A stretch of 64,000 nucleotides of DNA from positions 2,349,245 through 2,413,244 of the forward strand of contig NC_051119.1 of assembly GCF_014839805.1 (NCBI RefSeq), read 5' to 3'. Below are positions 1 through 11,640 of the stretch, in pieces. Source of the stretch: Manduca sexta (Eukaryota > Arthropoda > Insecta > Lepidoptera > Sphingidae). Under the pieces are notes generated by a model that searched no databases, had not been told where the DNA came from, and was given only the letters and a program-made list of their open reading frames with translations. The translations under genes were made by a program, and so were the position numbers. Numbering within the stretch: position 1 is the stretch's first letter; the number at the start of each line of letters is the position of its first letter.

Positions 1-230
1 TATACGCAGAAGGTGTGACACTGCTCGATGGTTGATGTTGATATCGACATCGACAAATGGTTACGCATTGAAGTAATGTGCTTGTATATATCTAAGTAAT
101 AAATATAATATTATGATTGTTGTGAATAGTTACTGTAAGTGTAAATAAATATATATAATGTAAAAATATACTTTTTATGTAGATAGATATTTTATATATA
201 ATTATGTTCAGTGTAGGAAAGTTGCCTACA
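1..230 (-). repeat. 3' LTR of the Gypsy element, partial
   Basis: This matches 4576-4806 base for base apart from two G/A differences and one missing C in the first 40 bases. On the minus strand the LTR opens with TGTAGGCAACTTTCC, directly after a purine-rich tract. The remaining roughly 400 bp of the LTR lie left of the window. Confidence 0.92.
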
Positions 231-242
231 CCACCCTCCAGA
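231..242 (-). promoter_or_regulatory. Polypurine tract (plus-strand primer) of the Gypsy element
   Basis: Read on the minus strand this is CTGGAGGGTGG immediately before the LTR start TGTAGGC. That position and composition are as expected for the RNase H-resistant primer of plus-strand synthesis. Confidence 0.75.
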
Positions 243-247
243 GGCCG

Positions 248-3200
248 TCAAGGTCTATAAAAATCGGTGAATTTCACCCGACGTCCAGAACGAGTGACGT
301 ACTCTTTTGTAATATCTGGTGAGGGCTCATCGTTATGGTCAGACAGTATGAAGGCCGGTTTAATTCGGTCTATCGATACTGTGACCTCCTTGTTTTTAAA
401 CAATATTTTAAAAATTTTATCCCCTCTATACAAAACTTTATGAGGACCTGAATAAGCCGGTTGAGTGAACCACGTGAAGCGTCTTCACGAAGGAAAACGT
501 GATCACAGGTGGCGAGATCCTTAAAAATAAAAATTTTCGGCTTGCCATGATGAGTTGTAGGTGTCGGTTGTAGTTTTCTGGCGAAGTTTCTAATACGGGC
601 AATAAATTCGGACGTATCCGTGGTACCCACCGTAGTAGAGTCGAAAAATTCGCCCGGTAATCTCAATGGTTCGCCGTACACCAATTCGGCCGAGGAAGAC
701 TGGAGGTCTTCTTTAACGGCAGTTCGAATACCTAACAACACCCACGGTAGTGACTCGGTCCATCTATCATTCCCATGGCATACGATCGCAGCTTTGAGTT
801 GCCTGTGAAACCGCTCCACCAGGCCGTTACATGCCGGGTGGTAAGCTGTAGTCTGCCTATGCTCGAATCCGGCTATCCTAGACAAACACTGAAAGAGGGC
901 CGACTCGAACTGGCGGCCACGATCAGTTGTAATGTTTGTAGGACAGCCGAATCGACCTATCCAGCCCGACAGTAAGGCTTTGGCAACTGTTTCTGCTGTG
1001 ATGTCTTCAATCGGTATTGCTTCCGGCCATCGAGTGAAACGATCAACTGCCGTTAGGCAATACCGATACCCACATGAGAGAGGCAGAGGTCCCACAAGGT
1101 CAATGTGGATATGTTTAAAGCGCGCTCGAGGTAAATTGAAGCTGCCTAGTGGAGCGGTCACATGACGACTCACCTTGGCGCGCTGGCATGAAATACAGGA
1201 TCGCGCCCAGTCTCTGCAGTCTTTACGTATTCCTGGCCACACGTAACGTTCGGCAATTAACTTGGCCGATGCATTGGCGCCAGGGTGACTGTATGCATGA
1301 AGACTGTCAAAGATCTGCTTCCGAAAGAACTTTGGCACGAATGGTCTAGAAGTCGGCGTACTGACGTCGCAGTACAGGGGTACTCGACTTCCAGGTACTT
1401 GAAGTTTCTCCAGGCGCAGTGATGAACCTTCTTCTAATAGCTTAGAGTTCAGGATCCGAAGCTTGGCCCTTGGCTAATGTCTCGAGGTCGACAGGTACTC
1501 CCAGTTCTTCAATCCGCGACAGGGTATCGGCTACGACGTTGTCTTTCCCTGATATATGACGGATGTCGGTCGTGAACTGAGAGATGAAATCAAGGTGTCT
1601 ATACTGCCTTGGCGAACAGTTTTTCTTCCTTTCGTGGAAGGCGAAACTGATCGGTTTGTGGTCAGTATAGACAACGAAATGCCTGGCCTCGAGCATATGT
1701 CGGAAGTATTTGACTGCTTCGTAAATGGCGAGCAGTTACCTATCATAAGGCGAGTACTTTACCTGAGAAGGGCTTAACTTCTGAGAGAAAAAGCTAAAGG
1801 CTGCCACGAGTCGTCCTTCAGCTGTTGGAGAACTGCGCCAATCGCCTTGTCTGACGCATCAGTCACTAGGGCGAGTTGTGCGGTGCAGTCTGGGTGGGCT
1901 AATAGAGCGGCGTTAGCAAGGCTTTCCTTGCAGGCTTCGAAGGCTACTAGGGCGTCACCTGTTAAATCAATCGGATGTGATCCCTTAACCGACCCAGTTA
2001 ACAATAAGTGCAAAGGAGCTTGAATTTGGGCGGTGCGTGGGAGGAATCTCCTATAAAAATTTAACATACCCAAAATGCCCTTAACTGCCGCACGTTTGTT
2101 GGGACAGGGAAATCCTTTATAGTCTGGACTTTGGCGTCAAGTGGTCGGGAGCCTCGTTCGGAGATGCTGTAACCTAAAAACGTTACCTCCTCTGCTCCGA
2201 AAACGCACTTTGACGTGTTGATCACCATGCCGTAATCCTTAAGTCTGCCAAAGATGATACGGAGGTGCTCCTCATGCTGTTTAGGGTCTTGTGAAAATAC
2301 TAAAAAATCGTCCAGGTAACAAAATACAAAATCAAGACCCCTAGTCATCTCGTCCACGAACCATTGAAAAGTTTGGCCCGCGTTACGAAGACCGAAGGTC
2401 ATAAAAGGAAATTCGTATAATCCGAACGGTGTGGTGATCGCTGTTTTAGGAATATCCTCTGGGCTGACAGGTATCTGATGGTAGGCTTTACCAGGTCTAA
2501 GGTGCTAAATATTTTGCAACCAGCTATAGAATGGGCAAAATCGTGAATATGCCTGATCGGGTACCTGTCAGGCACAGTGCGAGCGTTCAACATGCGGTAG
2601 TCACCACACGGACGCCAACCATTGTCCTTTTTTGGCGCCAGATGTAACGGTGAGGACCATGGACTTTCTGATGGTCTGGTAATCCCGCTAGCAAGCATAG
2701 ATTGAAATTCTTGCTGGGCTATTTTAAGTTTGTCAGGAGCGAGGCGACGAGGCGGTGAGGAAACTGGAGGCCCTGATGTCGTACGTATGTGGTGTACGGT
2801 GTTGTGTGGGATAGTCCGATGCGTACCAGCTGGTCGGGTTATCTCTGGGAATTCATTAAGAATTTTATGATATTGAGTATTCCCGGTTGAGACTTTAATA
2901 GAATAAAGACTAAGACTATCAACCACGAGGCTAGCTACGGTAGTTACAGAGGTGGTATTATCAACTAGGCGCTTATTTCTACAATCCACCATAAGGTTAT
3001 AAAAATTAAGGAAGTCTACGCCTATAATAGGCTTTGATACGTCTGCTACTACAAAACGCCAAGTAAAAGTTCTCCGTAAACCAAGATTTAAATTTAAATG
3101 TGCATAGCCATATGTCGAGATGCTGGTACCGTTGGCGGCGCATAGTTGAAACTCCGTTGGAGCACGACGATCACGCAGTAACGAACGTGGGAAAACACAG

Positions 3201-3295
3201 AGGTCGCTGCCGGTGTCGACCAAAAATTGCGTCTTCGAGAAACGGTCGGTTACGAAAAGGCGACCAGCAGAAGATGGGCAATCGTCAGTCGCCAT
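248..3295 (-). pseudogene. Gypsy pol: protease, RT, RNase H, integrase (multiple frame breaks)
   Basis: Read leftward, the domains follow in order. An aspartic protease has [13 protein letters not shown] at about 3220. Reverse transcriptase has PCGDYRMLN near 2600 and the catalytic FCYLDDFLVFSQ near 2310. RNase H has LVTDASDKAIGAV at about 1850 and YTDHKPISFAF near 1650. Integrase has the zinc-binding H/C region near 1200, DLVGPLP near 1100, TDRGRQFES near 930 and ERFHRQ near 840, and the protein ends at 248. Breaks seen: single-base shortages near 2485, 2073, 1790 and 465, a frame change near 1440, and an in-frame TAA at 1736-1738. The ATG at 3293-3295 overlaps the gag stop. As written it cannot encode a full polyprotein; several breaks may be base-calling errors. 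Confidence 0.92.
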
Positions 3296-4138
3296 TACCG
3301 ACTGCCCTTCGAGTTTTCCGACTTATAATCGCAGGGGCGGACGCATTTGCTGGCCCTGTCTCCAAACTTGGCGTGGTACCAACAAAGTGGATATTTTCGG
3401 TAGTTGGACTGTGACCGTTGTCTTGAAGATGATCCGCTACGGGGTCGAGCAGTTCGGGACCTAGATCTTCCACTTCTCTGGGATGCCAGCTTCTGGAATT
3501 GCCTCCGAAGTTCGGCTACTTCCCGTGTCAAATCACTGATTACAGAACTGGGATTATCTTGACTCACGGAGGCGACCTTTGGAGACGTCGTAGATAAGTC
3601 GTTGACTCGATCGAATCAGCCAGATCTTCAAGCGAAGTTGTACCTGGTTGACCTGCAAGTACTGTCTGAATGCCATAAGGGAGACGACTGATCCATATGG
3701 TCTTCAGAAAGTCGTCTGGAACATCGGATCCGGCGAGACTTTGTAAATGTCGAAGAAAACGGGACGGTTTTTTCGATCCCCGAGCTCTTCATGCATGAGT
3801 AATTGCTTAAGCTTCTTTTCATTCGACTCAGTTAATCGCTTAATGAGCAACGCTTTTAATGTGTGCTCATATTTATTTTCCGCTGGTGGTTTTATAATAA
3901 TATCTTTTACCTCTTTCGAGTACTGATTGTCCAGTTGGTTAATAACATGATTAAATTTAGTCTGGTCACTGGTTATTCTATTAATAGCGAATTGTCCTTC
4001 CACTTGGGCGAACCAAATCTCCGGTTCTTCAGGCCAAAAAGGTGGAATGCGTATGCTCACCTTGTATACCTCGCCATCACGATCTGTCGACGCTTTCCCA
4101 TCACTAGCTGTAGACGGTGTGCCGCGTGCTTTCTCCAT
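3295..4138 (-). pseudogene. Gypsy gag (capsid domain, RS-rich linker, CHCC knuckle)
   Basis: The ATG at 4136-4138 opens a capsid-type domain with PPFWPEEPEIWFAQVEGQF and EELGDRK. This is the insect Gypsy Gag signature usually annotated as a DUF7041-like domain. A Ser/Arg-rich stretch follows near 3430-3500. The knuckle at about 3330-3385 has Cys, His, Cys, Cys spaced C-x2-H-x9-C-x3-C. Two frame breaks are visible: near 3770, where an A run is one base short for the frame, and near 3610. The frame ends with TAA at 3295-3297, overlapping the pol ATG by one base. Gag would form the particle in which reverse transcription occurs. Confidence 0.88.
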
Positions 4139-4148
4139 TTTAAATTTT

Positions 4149-4168
4149 GGTCCGTGTGGAGGTCACCA
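4149..4168 (-). promoter_or_regulatory. Primer-binding site of the Gypsy element
   Basis: On the minus strand TGGTGACCTCCACACGGACC lies between the 5' LTR and the gag ATG. The first eight bases match the complement of a tRNA ending GGTCACCA. That is the tRNA-Trp-type primer described for CsRn1-clade elements; later bases fit less well. Confidence 0.65.
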
Positions 4169-4806
4169 ATATAAGGGTTTTGCTATGATCCCCAATGACT
4201 GGGTGACAATTAATGCAGACCTTATTTTTATGTGTGTCTAAAAGAAAAACACTCCATACAGTTATACAGTTATATCCAACACACAACACAGAAGGCACCA
4301 TTAAACAGAAGCACAAGCACAAAATAATCTACAGTGAAGTAACAATGGACAGTTCAACATTACAACACAGAAAGGAAGAATTAAGAGGAACTAGCATACA
4401 AATATAACATTCCGCGTAGCGTAAGCGGCAGCGGTAGCGGGAAGCGAGCAGCGTGCGTTCCGCGTCTATTACAGGTCTCGACTGGCTGGTCAGCCGGCGA
4501 TGTGACGTGGCGCTGCAACGTGTGCGCACCGCACCGCACCTCACACCGCTGACTCCTTGTGCGTAAGGATATACCTATACGCAGAAGGTGTGACACTGCC
4601 TCGATGGTTAATGTTAATATCGACATCGACAAATGGTTACGCATTGAAGTAATGTGCTTGTATATATCTAAGTAATAAATATAATATTATGATTGTTGTG
4701 AATAGTTACTGTAAGTGTAAATAAATATATATAATGTAAAAATATACTTTTTATGTAGATAGATATTTTATATATAATTATGTTCAGTGTAGGAAAGTTG
4801 CCTACA
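4169..4806 (-). repeat. 5' LTR of the Gypsy element (complete)
   Basis: The right edge is fixed at 4806 by comparison with the left LTR edge at 230. The left edge is set approximately by the adjacent primer-binding site. At about 638 bp it should hold the element's promoter and polyadenylation signals; AT-rich TATATA and AATAAA-like stretches sit at 4660-4780. The flank after 4806 begins CTATA. Confidence 0.8.
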
Positions 4807-6417
4807 CTATATTTTCCCCAGATTTTTATAAATCTTTTTAAAGCTGACTAGATTTTGATGGCGACTCCACCCTCGTGAATTTTTTTATCCAAGATAAATA
4901 TTTTCCCGGTATAAAAGTAACCTATAGCACTCAGAGGTAATATAGCTTCCTATTAATAAAATAAATCAAAGTCGGTTTAGTAGTTACTGAGATTATCGCG
5001 TTCAATCAAACAAACTCTTCACCAACATTAGTATGGATTAAATAAATAATTAGAACATTTCATTTGAAACCTAATTAAACTCCGATCACAAGTTAAAATT
5101 AGGGTTCAAATCCATTAATTACTATACCTGTTAATTAAAGTTTCTTGACATTTCAAATGAAAAATCTAAGGTAAAAATCTAGATTTATTATAACTACATG
5201 CCTTGTGGTGATCCCTCCTTATGGGATTGACAAACTTATCATCTTCAAGCACATTTGGGCTATTTTTACGAATTGGAAGACTTTAATACCTTTATGGGAA
5301 TCCATTATTTTCGCAGACATAAAAAAACGCGTTATCGCTACCGTCATTTGGGGGGAAGTGGTGTTGGTTTCACCGGTCTTTCGAATCAATGTCGTTACTC
5401 GGGAGTATACCATCATCCGAGTGAGTATTGGACCGAGTCCCTAACCCCTGTATACCACCGGCATACCAACCAAAACCCAACCAGCAACGACTTGGTTGTG
5501 TCTCTGGCATGACTAAATACATGGGCGGATTCTGCTTACCATCAGGCGGACTGCTGGCTCGTTTCGCAATTAAAAAAAATAATAAATCCAAAAAATAAGT
5601 ATTCTAAAACTATAATTTTTCAAGTTGTCATTCTGTAACCTGCCAAAAAATTTATTGGGTGCTTGCTAAGGCAATTAAAAAATCTAAAAATAACTTATAT
5701 TTCTAAAAGTATAATTTCTCAAGTCATTCTGAACCCTGTCAATAAGAAAAAAATACAAAATCGCGGTAAAATCCGAACACTAGTTTTTTTAAAACTATAA
5801 TTTTTCAAGTTGTCATACTGAACTGTATCAAATGGCAGCTCCACCGTGGGTCGAATCGTCAGATCACGTCAGAACGAATACATTATCCTATTTGCTTTAC
5901 AGACGTTTTGTATGGAAGAATCAAATTGCAAATGGCCGACTTTCCCGTTTTATTTTCTGCACCTAATGTCGTAGATTTGAATAAGTAGATATAAAGAACA
6001 GAGATTCATTTGAAGTTGCTTTTACTCATAGTATCGTATGTTTACCAAAGTAAATAATAGTCTCTATATCAATACGCTTAGAGGTGATTTTTCAATGGTG
6101 ACATAATTATCATAAACGACTTCTTTTTGTACTTATTGCTGTTATAGATAAGAAAATGCACAAAATGAAACATAGTCAAATACCCTATTGCTTAAAGTCG
6201 AAAATGGCCTGTAGACGGTATAGGGCCACTGACTATAAATTATTAAAAATAATACCACAATGTTTAGGCTCAGGATTTGAACTCAAGATCTCTGGCCACA
6301 GCTCTATACTACGCGTGGACCAAGGTAACGTGTACTTCTTGTTAATATACAAAAAATCATTGGAAATATGCAACATACGTAATGGATTGATGTATTACCT
6401 AACTTTGTCTCTCGTTC
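4807..6417. other. AT-rich non-coding stretch with a Lep1/MINE-like fragment
   Basis: Between 4850 and 5020 a minus-oriented remnant of the widespread lepidopteran repeat can be read ('ttttcccggtataaaagtaacctatag', then 'tcaaacaaactcttcac'), related to 13680-13830 and 33090-33180. I see no gene, RNA or clear repeat in 5021-6417. Short open frames there lack domain-like content. Confidence 0.5.
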
Positions 6418-6913
6418 TTACGTCAAATAATGATTTCTTACTTACGCAAATGTTAGATATCTAAATGTTATTTATACTACACAGTCGTAAAATGTAGATA
6501 GATATTGAAATTAACTTTTCGGACGACTAACACCTTAGTCCCCCCTGTACTAGACGATAAAGGATAAACCCGTAATTCATAGACGTTTTTTATCTAAGGA
6601 CGGAGTAAAGTTGTGATAACAAGTCTGTTTCTCAGTGCTGACGGCATGGCAGCCTTCGCAGTGCGTAGACATAGGGCCGTTGTGATTGGCTAATATTGAG
6701 ATATAACTTGAATCTAGTTTGCTGTCAGATAAACAAAGCTGAACAAACAGCAAGCTGTCAAATAATAAAGCCGACAAACAGACTTGTTATCACAGGAATG
6801 CTCCTTCCTTAGATAAAAAACGTCTATGAATAAGGGGGTAAGTCTTCGAAACGTTTCAAGAATCATAATATAAAACCACGATAAAATCCGAAAAATAGTT
6901 TTACGTCAAATAA
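6418..6913. mobile_element. Palindromic Penelope-derived element with 13-bp TSD, interrupted by a MITE
   Basis: It is flanked by perfect copies of TTACGTCAAATAA (6418-6430 and 6901-6913). The left end has the terminal extension (a degenerate form of 'atttcttatgtttacgcg'). The middle carries degenerate 'acaccttagtccccc' and 'tcttcgaaacg' motifs. The right end is 'cgataaaatccgaaaaatag'. These match the 3' end of the Penelope-like element at 46880-47071. A MITE occupies about 6570-6838 and replaces part of the core. Confidence 0.8.
6570..6838. mobile_element. MITE-1 copy 1 (long terminal inverted repeats)
   Basis: The left arm 'attcatagacgttttttatc' has its inverse at 6812-6831, and the inverted homology extends inward through 'gtgataacaagtctgtt'. 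The ends are C-rich/G-rich. The copy at about 51295-51476 shares the arms and the core 'ggcatggcagccttcgcag'. No transposase and no clean target duplication were found, so the superfamily is unresolved. Confidence 0.75.
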
Positions 6914-8170
6914 AACTAGAGTAAGAGAGCAGATTTTTACAACTTTTAATAAATGTTTTAAGACAGTTTTCTCTAGATATTGTATGAAAACATAAAAGTG
7001 GAATAAGGTTAGGTGGCTAAGACCTTTAATTGTCGAGTGTGACATTTCTTGCTTCTGCATTTTAGCTTTCTCGACTATAATTTCCAGACGTCATAGAGTC
7101 CTTTGTCCCTTATCATCTTTAGCCTGAATTCTGTATCTGTAACAAAAACCCGTTATCCTTGCGTGTAAGCGAGAAAGCTATCAATCATCAATAATTTATG
7201 TGCCATTTAAGGTTGTCGCACACTTACTTCTAGTTAATAATCGCCTTCCCCAGTAATACTGGGGAAAGCGATATTTTTTCTATAGAAAGAAAGATTTTTT
7301 CTATAGAATGGCAAATATATCGTTTTCGTAATTTTACGGATTTTATCAAGGTTTTTTATATTATAATCTTTCAAACATAAAAAAATATTTATATTATAAT
7401 CTAAACATTACAGCCAATAAAACTAATTTGTACAACACTTATCATTTTATACTAATCACGTTGCCAATAAGTTGTTTCCATAATAATTTCTTACATTAAC
7501 GCGAATATTAAACTATAAAATAAAACCACGTAAAATTATAATATAAAAAATAGCAAATCCGTAAAATAGTTTTCTGACAAAGAAGTTTGCAATTTAAACT
7601 TTGAAACCTGTTCATAAATGTTACGGAATATGGTGACGTCTCTTGGCGCTGTAGATACAACTTTACATCCATGGATTAATTATTCATATGTATGTAAGTT
7701 AATAATATGTTTGTGTTATGATTGTGCACCTTTTTTGTATAATAAGTGACTCGCATAGTGGTTGCACGTGGGTTTGTAAAACGCGAAACAAAGCACGAAA
7801 TGAAAGTGCAAAGCAGTTAATAAAAGGATTATTTGATATCTCCTTCCTGCCCTAATAATAAACTTCCAAATTGCTTGTGAATTTGTATTAAGTATGTCCC
7901 AACCCTAACCCTGAAAGGGAAACTGACAATGACAAAAGCGGGTCTATATTTTAGAGGAAAAAACAACGATTTACAAAAAATCCTTTCACTGGCTCACAAA
8001 GAATCACTATCGGAATCACACGGCATAAGAAATACCGACGTCTTTGTCACCCAATGTTATCTTTATTTCGACGGCTTTTACTAGGGTATGTAACTAGCGG
8101 TGACGAAGTATGAAATTCTACAAAGCTACAATACTACTAATACTAATTACAGTTCAATTTTAGTGCATTG
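6914..8170. other. AT-rich non-coding stretch
   Basis: No gene seen. Within 7305-7560 the words 'ttacggattttatc' and 'acattaacgcgaatatta' suggest a badly decayed Penelope-derived palindrome. The rest shows nothing I can assign. Confidence 0.35.
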
Positions 8171-8522
8171 TGCTATAAATAAAATCGGCGATAGCCTAGT
8201 TAGGTGTGGAACGGACTGCCGAGACGAATGTGCGCAGGTTCAAATCCCAAGAGCACACACCTCTGACTTTTCTAAAAAGTCATATGTGTATTCTTTGTGA
8301 ATTTATCGTTTGCTTTAACGGTGAAGGAAAACATCGTGAGGAAACCTGCACATCTGAGAAGTTCTCTATAGGAATTTCGAAGGTGTGTGAAGTCTACCAA
8401 TCCGCACTAGGCCAGCGTGGTGGACTAAGGCCTAATCCCTCTCAGTAATAGAGGAGGCCCGTGCTCAGCAGTGGGCAAGTATATAATAGAGGGCTGATAT
8501 TATTATTATTATGCTATAAATA
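8171..8522 (+). mobile_element. SINE A, full length, 11-bp TSD
   Basis: A tRNA-derived SINE flanked by TGCTATAAATA (8171-8181 and 8512-8522). The head carries an A-box-like 'tagcctagttagg' and a B box 'ggttcaaatcc'. The body includes 'ggtgaaggaaaacatcgtga' and 'ccagcgtggtggactaagg', and the tail is (ATT)n. Pol III transcription from the internal promoter and LINE-driven retrotransposition are inferred from the family type. Confidence 0.88.
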
Positions 8523-8639
8523 TCAATTATTTATGTATGATGTTTTTTTTAACAGTTTGCTCACATGTATTACAAAACGGAAGCCGGTATGAATCCGTTT
8601 ATACCCACACTGCGCCACTGGCAACTAGATAGTACTTGC

Positions 8640-8825
8640 ATCTCAGCCTAATTAAAGAGTCTATTGTGTACTATTCGGGATAAAAAAATAGCCTACATGT
8701 TACTCCGGAAAATGGTCTATACATCGGCGAAATTTCATCCAAATCTATTCAACGGTTTTTGAGTTAAGTTCTCCCAAACATCAAAACATATTACCACTCT
8801 TTCGCATTCGCTATACAGAAGTTGT
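8640..8825 (+). repeat. Repeat E fragment
   Basis: 'cgggataaaaaaatagcc', 'ttcatccaaatctattcaac' and 'actctttcgcattcgc' follow the order of the complete copy at 56860-57123. The fragment is degenerate. Confidence 0.5.
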
Positions 8826-8879
8826 GTTTGGCTTTTTTATACGGCATGGTAATGTCCCCATTACATTGAATGATTTTGA

Positions 8880-9240
8880 CTGTCTCGGTGACGTAATTGT
8901 AATATGGATATGGTACAAGTACGACTACTGCGAGATTCTGGATTCGAATCCCGGGTCGTGCCAAAAATAAATGTGATTGGATTTTTCCATCTCGAAAATT
9001 TTTCAGTCACAGCCGGAGTCAGGAAGTTAGCGGTGTGATGCCCCTGTGCCTCGAAAAGTACATAAAGCCGTTCGTTATCTCTATCCGGTCATGTCGAATT
9101 GCCGTCTCGTCGTACTATGAGAGTAAAGGAACAGAGAGTGCACCTGTGTATTGCGCACACACTTGTGCACTATAATATCTCCTGCGTACCTGGTTGACTC
9201 AGTTGAGATTGGCCGCCATGGTCGGAATTCAGCTAGGAGG
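8880..9240 (+). mobile_element. SINE D (tRNA-headed, longer body)
   Basis: The head 'ctcggtgacgtaattgta' and B box 'ggattcgaatcccgg' resemble SINE B. The body differs: 'ggaacagagagtgcacctgt', 'cactataatatctcctgcgt', 'gattggccgccatgg'. 5'-truncated relatives lie at about 13855-14110 and 27160-27400, and an inverted one at the window end. Confidence 0.65.
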
Positions 9241-10583
9241 GATTCAAATCTGTGAGTGGAAGAGTGTCCAGATAGCGTGGACTGACAGTTTTGCCAGGCG
9301 GTTTTATACCTACACTCTTTTACAACAAGGCTTTACTTTCAACCACTAAAACAAAATATTCGACAATAACACGCTACACGACATTGTTAAAAACGTTTTA
9401 AACCAGAATTGAGATATGAAATATGCAAATCGTATTAACATAGTTTGTATTCACTTTCATCAGATATGCAACTAAAAATAATAGTATAAAAATATGAATA
9501 CTGGTATAGTAATGGTTTTGAACTCGACATGAGAAAGGACGGGTATTGCATTTGCTTGAATAAAAAAATGACTGCCGTATACATTTTTGTTTTTTTTTTT
9601 ACTATTCTGCCGTGCTAAGCGCAAAAGCGGTGTCAGTGAAACCTTATTTCGAGATAATCGAAGTTTTGTAAATATAGCTTTATATTTTTGTATGTAAAAA
9701 TGAAATAGAGAAACTCTTCGAATTTTTTTTAAACAGGTTCTAAACAAGATACCGTTATTTAAGTATTTCTTTAAGCTATCTGACGACATAAAAATCAAGA
9801 TTTTGTTTTTTTTGTGATACCGCTTTTGAGCTTAGCATGGCAGTATATATAAATCGAATTTATTTTTCTCCCAGGGGTTAACAGCGCAGTCTCGCTGGCT
9901 ATGCTTTGCATTATGCTTGCAAATGTATCGAATTCGTTACAACAGATAAGAAAAAACAAATTTAAAGACACACACTAAGGAGGCGTTTTAACCTCAAGAA
10001 TAGGGTCGTTTACAACTAGATAAGCTAGTTATAAAGCACCACGGATAAAATTAAATGAAAGGGTCCTATCACATGAGCTGTTACATTAGATTACAATACG
10101 CACGGCAAAACGCCAGAAAGCACGGAAATTCCGTCTAGTCTCTACAAGGTCCATGTAGTATACAACCCCAGATGATTTGGCCAAAAAACAACCAACCATC
10201 AGTACTCAAGTAAAATGACCTTTAAGTAAGTCTAAGCCGTACCTCCGATTACAAAATCCATAATTAAATAACTACCGAATACGCAAGCCGACTTAAATAA
10301 CGTCTGCTTAAAACTTAGCTAATTAAACTTCGCTCCTGAGGGACCCTGGGCTTGTTTATCCCACGACCATCAAAGTAGTGTTGACGGGACGTGTTTACGA
10401 CACTTTTGTTAACATTTTAGATGTAGTTATTGTTTATTAGTCTAGATTTTGGTTGAATTATAAATTTTGTACTATCTAGAGGCGATGTTTATAATTATAA
10501 TTATGTAAGTGGAGATACCTTCGTCGGGGATGGAGAGGATTGCTGAGACGAAGGGCAAGGTTTGAAATCAAGCCAACTTTGAC

Positions 10584-10839
10584 TTTACAAAATTATGATT
10601 TCTTATGTTTACGCGAATGTTAGACATTGGAATTAAACTAATTGTCGGATTCTATCGTGATTAGTACAATATCTACCTAGGTACCTAGGTAGATATTGTA
10701 ACTAACTTTACGGATGAACAACACCTCAGTCCCCCCCGTGACCATGAAGGCTGCAAAGCCTTCGAAACGTCGGGAGAAAAATAAAATACTAACCGCGATA
10801 GAATCCGGAAAATTAGTTTAATTTCAATTTTTTAAATTA
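10584..10839. mobile_element. Miniature palindromic Penelope-derived element (copy A)
   Basis: The left end 'tgatttcttatgtttacgcg' carries the terminal extension. A perfect 32-nt palindrome at 10667-10698 marks the inversion point. The right part is a complete Penelope 3' end: 'acggatgaacaacacctcag', the hammerhead-like stem, then 'gcgatagaatccgg'. Imperfect flanking repeats (10584-10595, 10828-10839) may be the target duplication. The same insertion is at 23708-23964. Confidence 0.8.
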
Positions 10840-10856
10840 CGTGTATTTTCTGTCTT

Positions 10857-10985
10857 TTATCGCTTGCTCTACGTGTTTCGAGGATATGTGAAGTTTGCCC
10901 GCACTAAGCCAGCGTAGTGGACCAATGCCTTAACCCTTTCAATAGGCGAGGAGGGAGGATGTATATAATACAGGGCTAATATAAT
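10857..10985 (+). repeat. SINE A tail fragment
   Basis: 'tttcgaggatatgtgaagtt', 'gcccgcactaagccagcg' and 'tatataatacagggct' match the last third of SINE A with deletions. The equivalent in copy B is at about 23985-24118. Confidence 0.55.
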
Positions 10986-11029
10986 GTATATCTATATTCC
11001 AAATGCGAAAATAACTCTCTCCTTTACGC

Positions 11030-11200
11030 TTTAACAAATGAACCACTGAAACAATATCGATGAAAGGTATGAATGTAGTTTAAGACCCTTGGGAAGGACA
11101 TAGGCTGTTATCCCGGGAAAATTATAGCGGGACTTTTATCCCAGAAAACTTTTTGACGCGGACGGAGCCGCGTGGGAAATGCTAGAATTATAAAAGTGAT
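11030..11200 (+). repeat. Repeat F fragment
   Basis: 'ttaagacccttgggaaggac', 'ataggctgttatcccggg' and 'cgcggacggagccgcg' match the block at 24165-24340 and, more loosely, 41085-41255 and 49120-49325. It is a common lepidopteran interspersed sequence; I cannot assign its class. Confidence 0.5.
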
Positions 11201-11284
11201 AATTAGGTTATTGAATTCCCAAAATGGGTTTATATAAGTTAATGTAAATGGGATTTTCTCTCGACTAAATAAAATATAGGTTTG

Positions 11285-11640
11285 TATTGACATGCACGAG
11301 TGCCTGATGGCCTAGTTGGTTGTAGAACAGACTGCCGAGACGAATGTCCGCAGGTTCAAATCCCAAGGGCACACACCTCTGACTTTTCTATAAAGTTATG
11401 TGTGTATTCTTTGCGAATTATCGCATGCTTTAACGGTGAACGAAAACATCGAGAGGAAACCTGCATACCTGAGAAATTTTCTATTAGGAATTTTGGAGGG
11501 TGTGTGAAGTCTACCAACCCGCACTAGGCCAGCGTGGTGGACTAAGGCCTAATCCCTTTCAGTAATAGAGGAGGCCCGTGCCCAACAGTGGGACAGTATA
11601 TAATACAGGGCTGATATTATTATTATTATTATATTGACAT
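11285..11640 (+). mobile_element. SINE A, full length, 9-bp TSD (copy A)
   Basis: Flanked by TATTGACAT (11285-11293 and 11632-11640). A and B boxes, body and (ATT)n tail are all present. The same insertion occurs at 24418-24770, so it predates the split of the two block copies. Confidence 0.88.

Larger units (their letters stand above)
1..4806 (-). mobile_element. Ty3/Gypsy LTR retrotransposon, CsRn1/Kabuki-like, left end cut by window
   Basis: Seen: an LTR at each side (1-230 partial; about 4169-4806), a polypurine tract, a primer-binding site, then gag, protease, RT, RNase H and integrase in that order on the minus strand. The pol order (integrase last) makes it Ty3/Gypsy. The Gag knuckle has C-x2-H-x9-C-x3-C spacing instead of the usual CCHC, and the primer site begins TGGTGACC. 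Both features are known for the CsRn1 clade, which includes Kabuki of Bombyx mori. There is no envelope ORF after integrase. The shared 231 bp of LTR differ by two substitutions and one missing C, implying a recent insertion. The reading frames nevertheless carry about eight breaks. The target duplication cannot be checked because the left end lies outside the window. Confidence 0.93.

Noticed and set aside
1..4806. Errantivirus with an envelope gene
   Set aside because: Integrase ends at 248 next to the polypurine tract and LTR, leaving no room for an envelope frame.
8187..8262. tRNA gene-like sequence with A and B boxes (also at 11303, 24436, 36811, 42589, 32152, 61331)
   Set aside because: The same heads recur attached to long SINE bodies with target duplications, and the cloverleaf arms do not close properly. 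They are SINE promoters, not tRNA genes.
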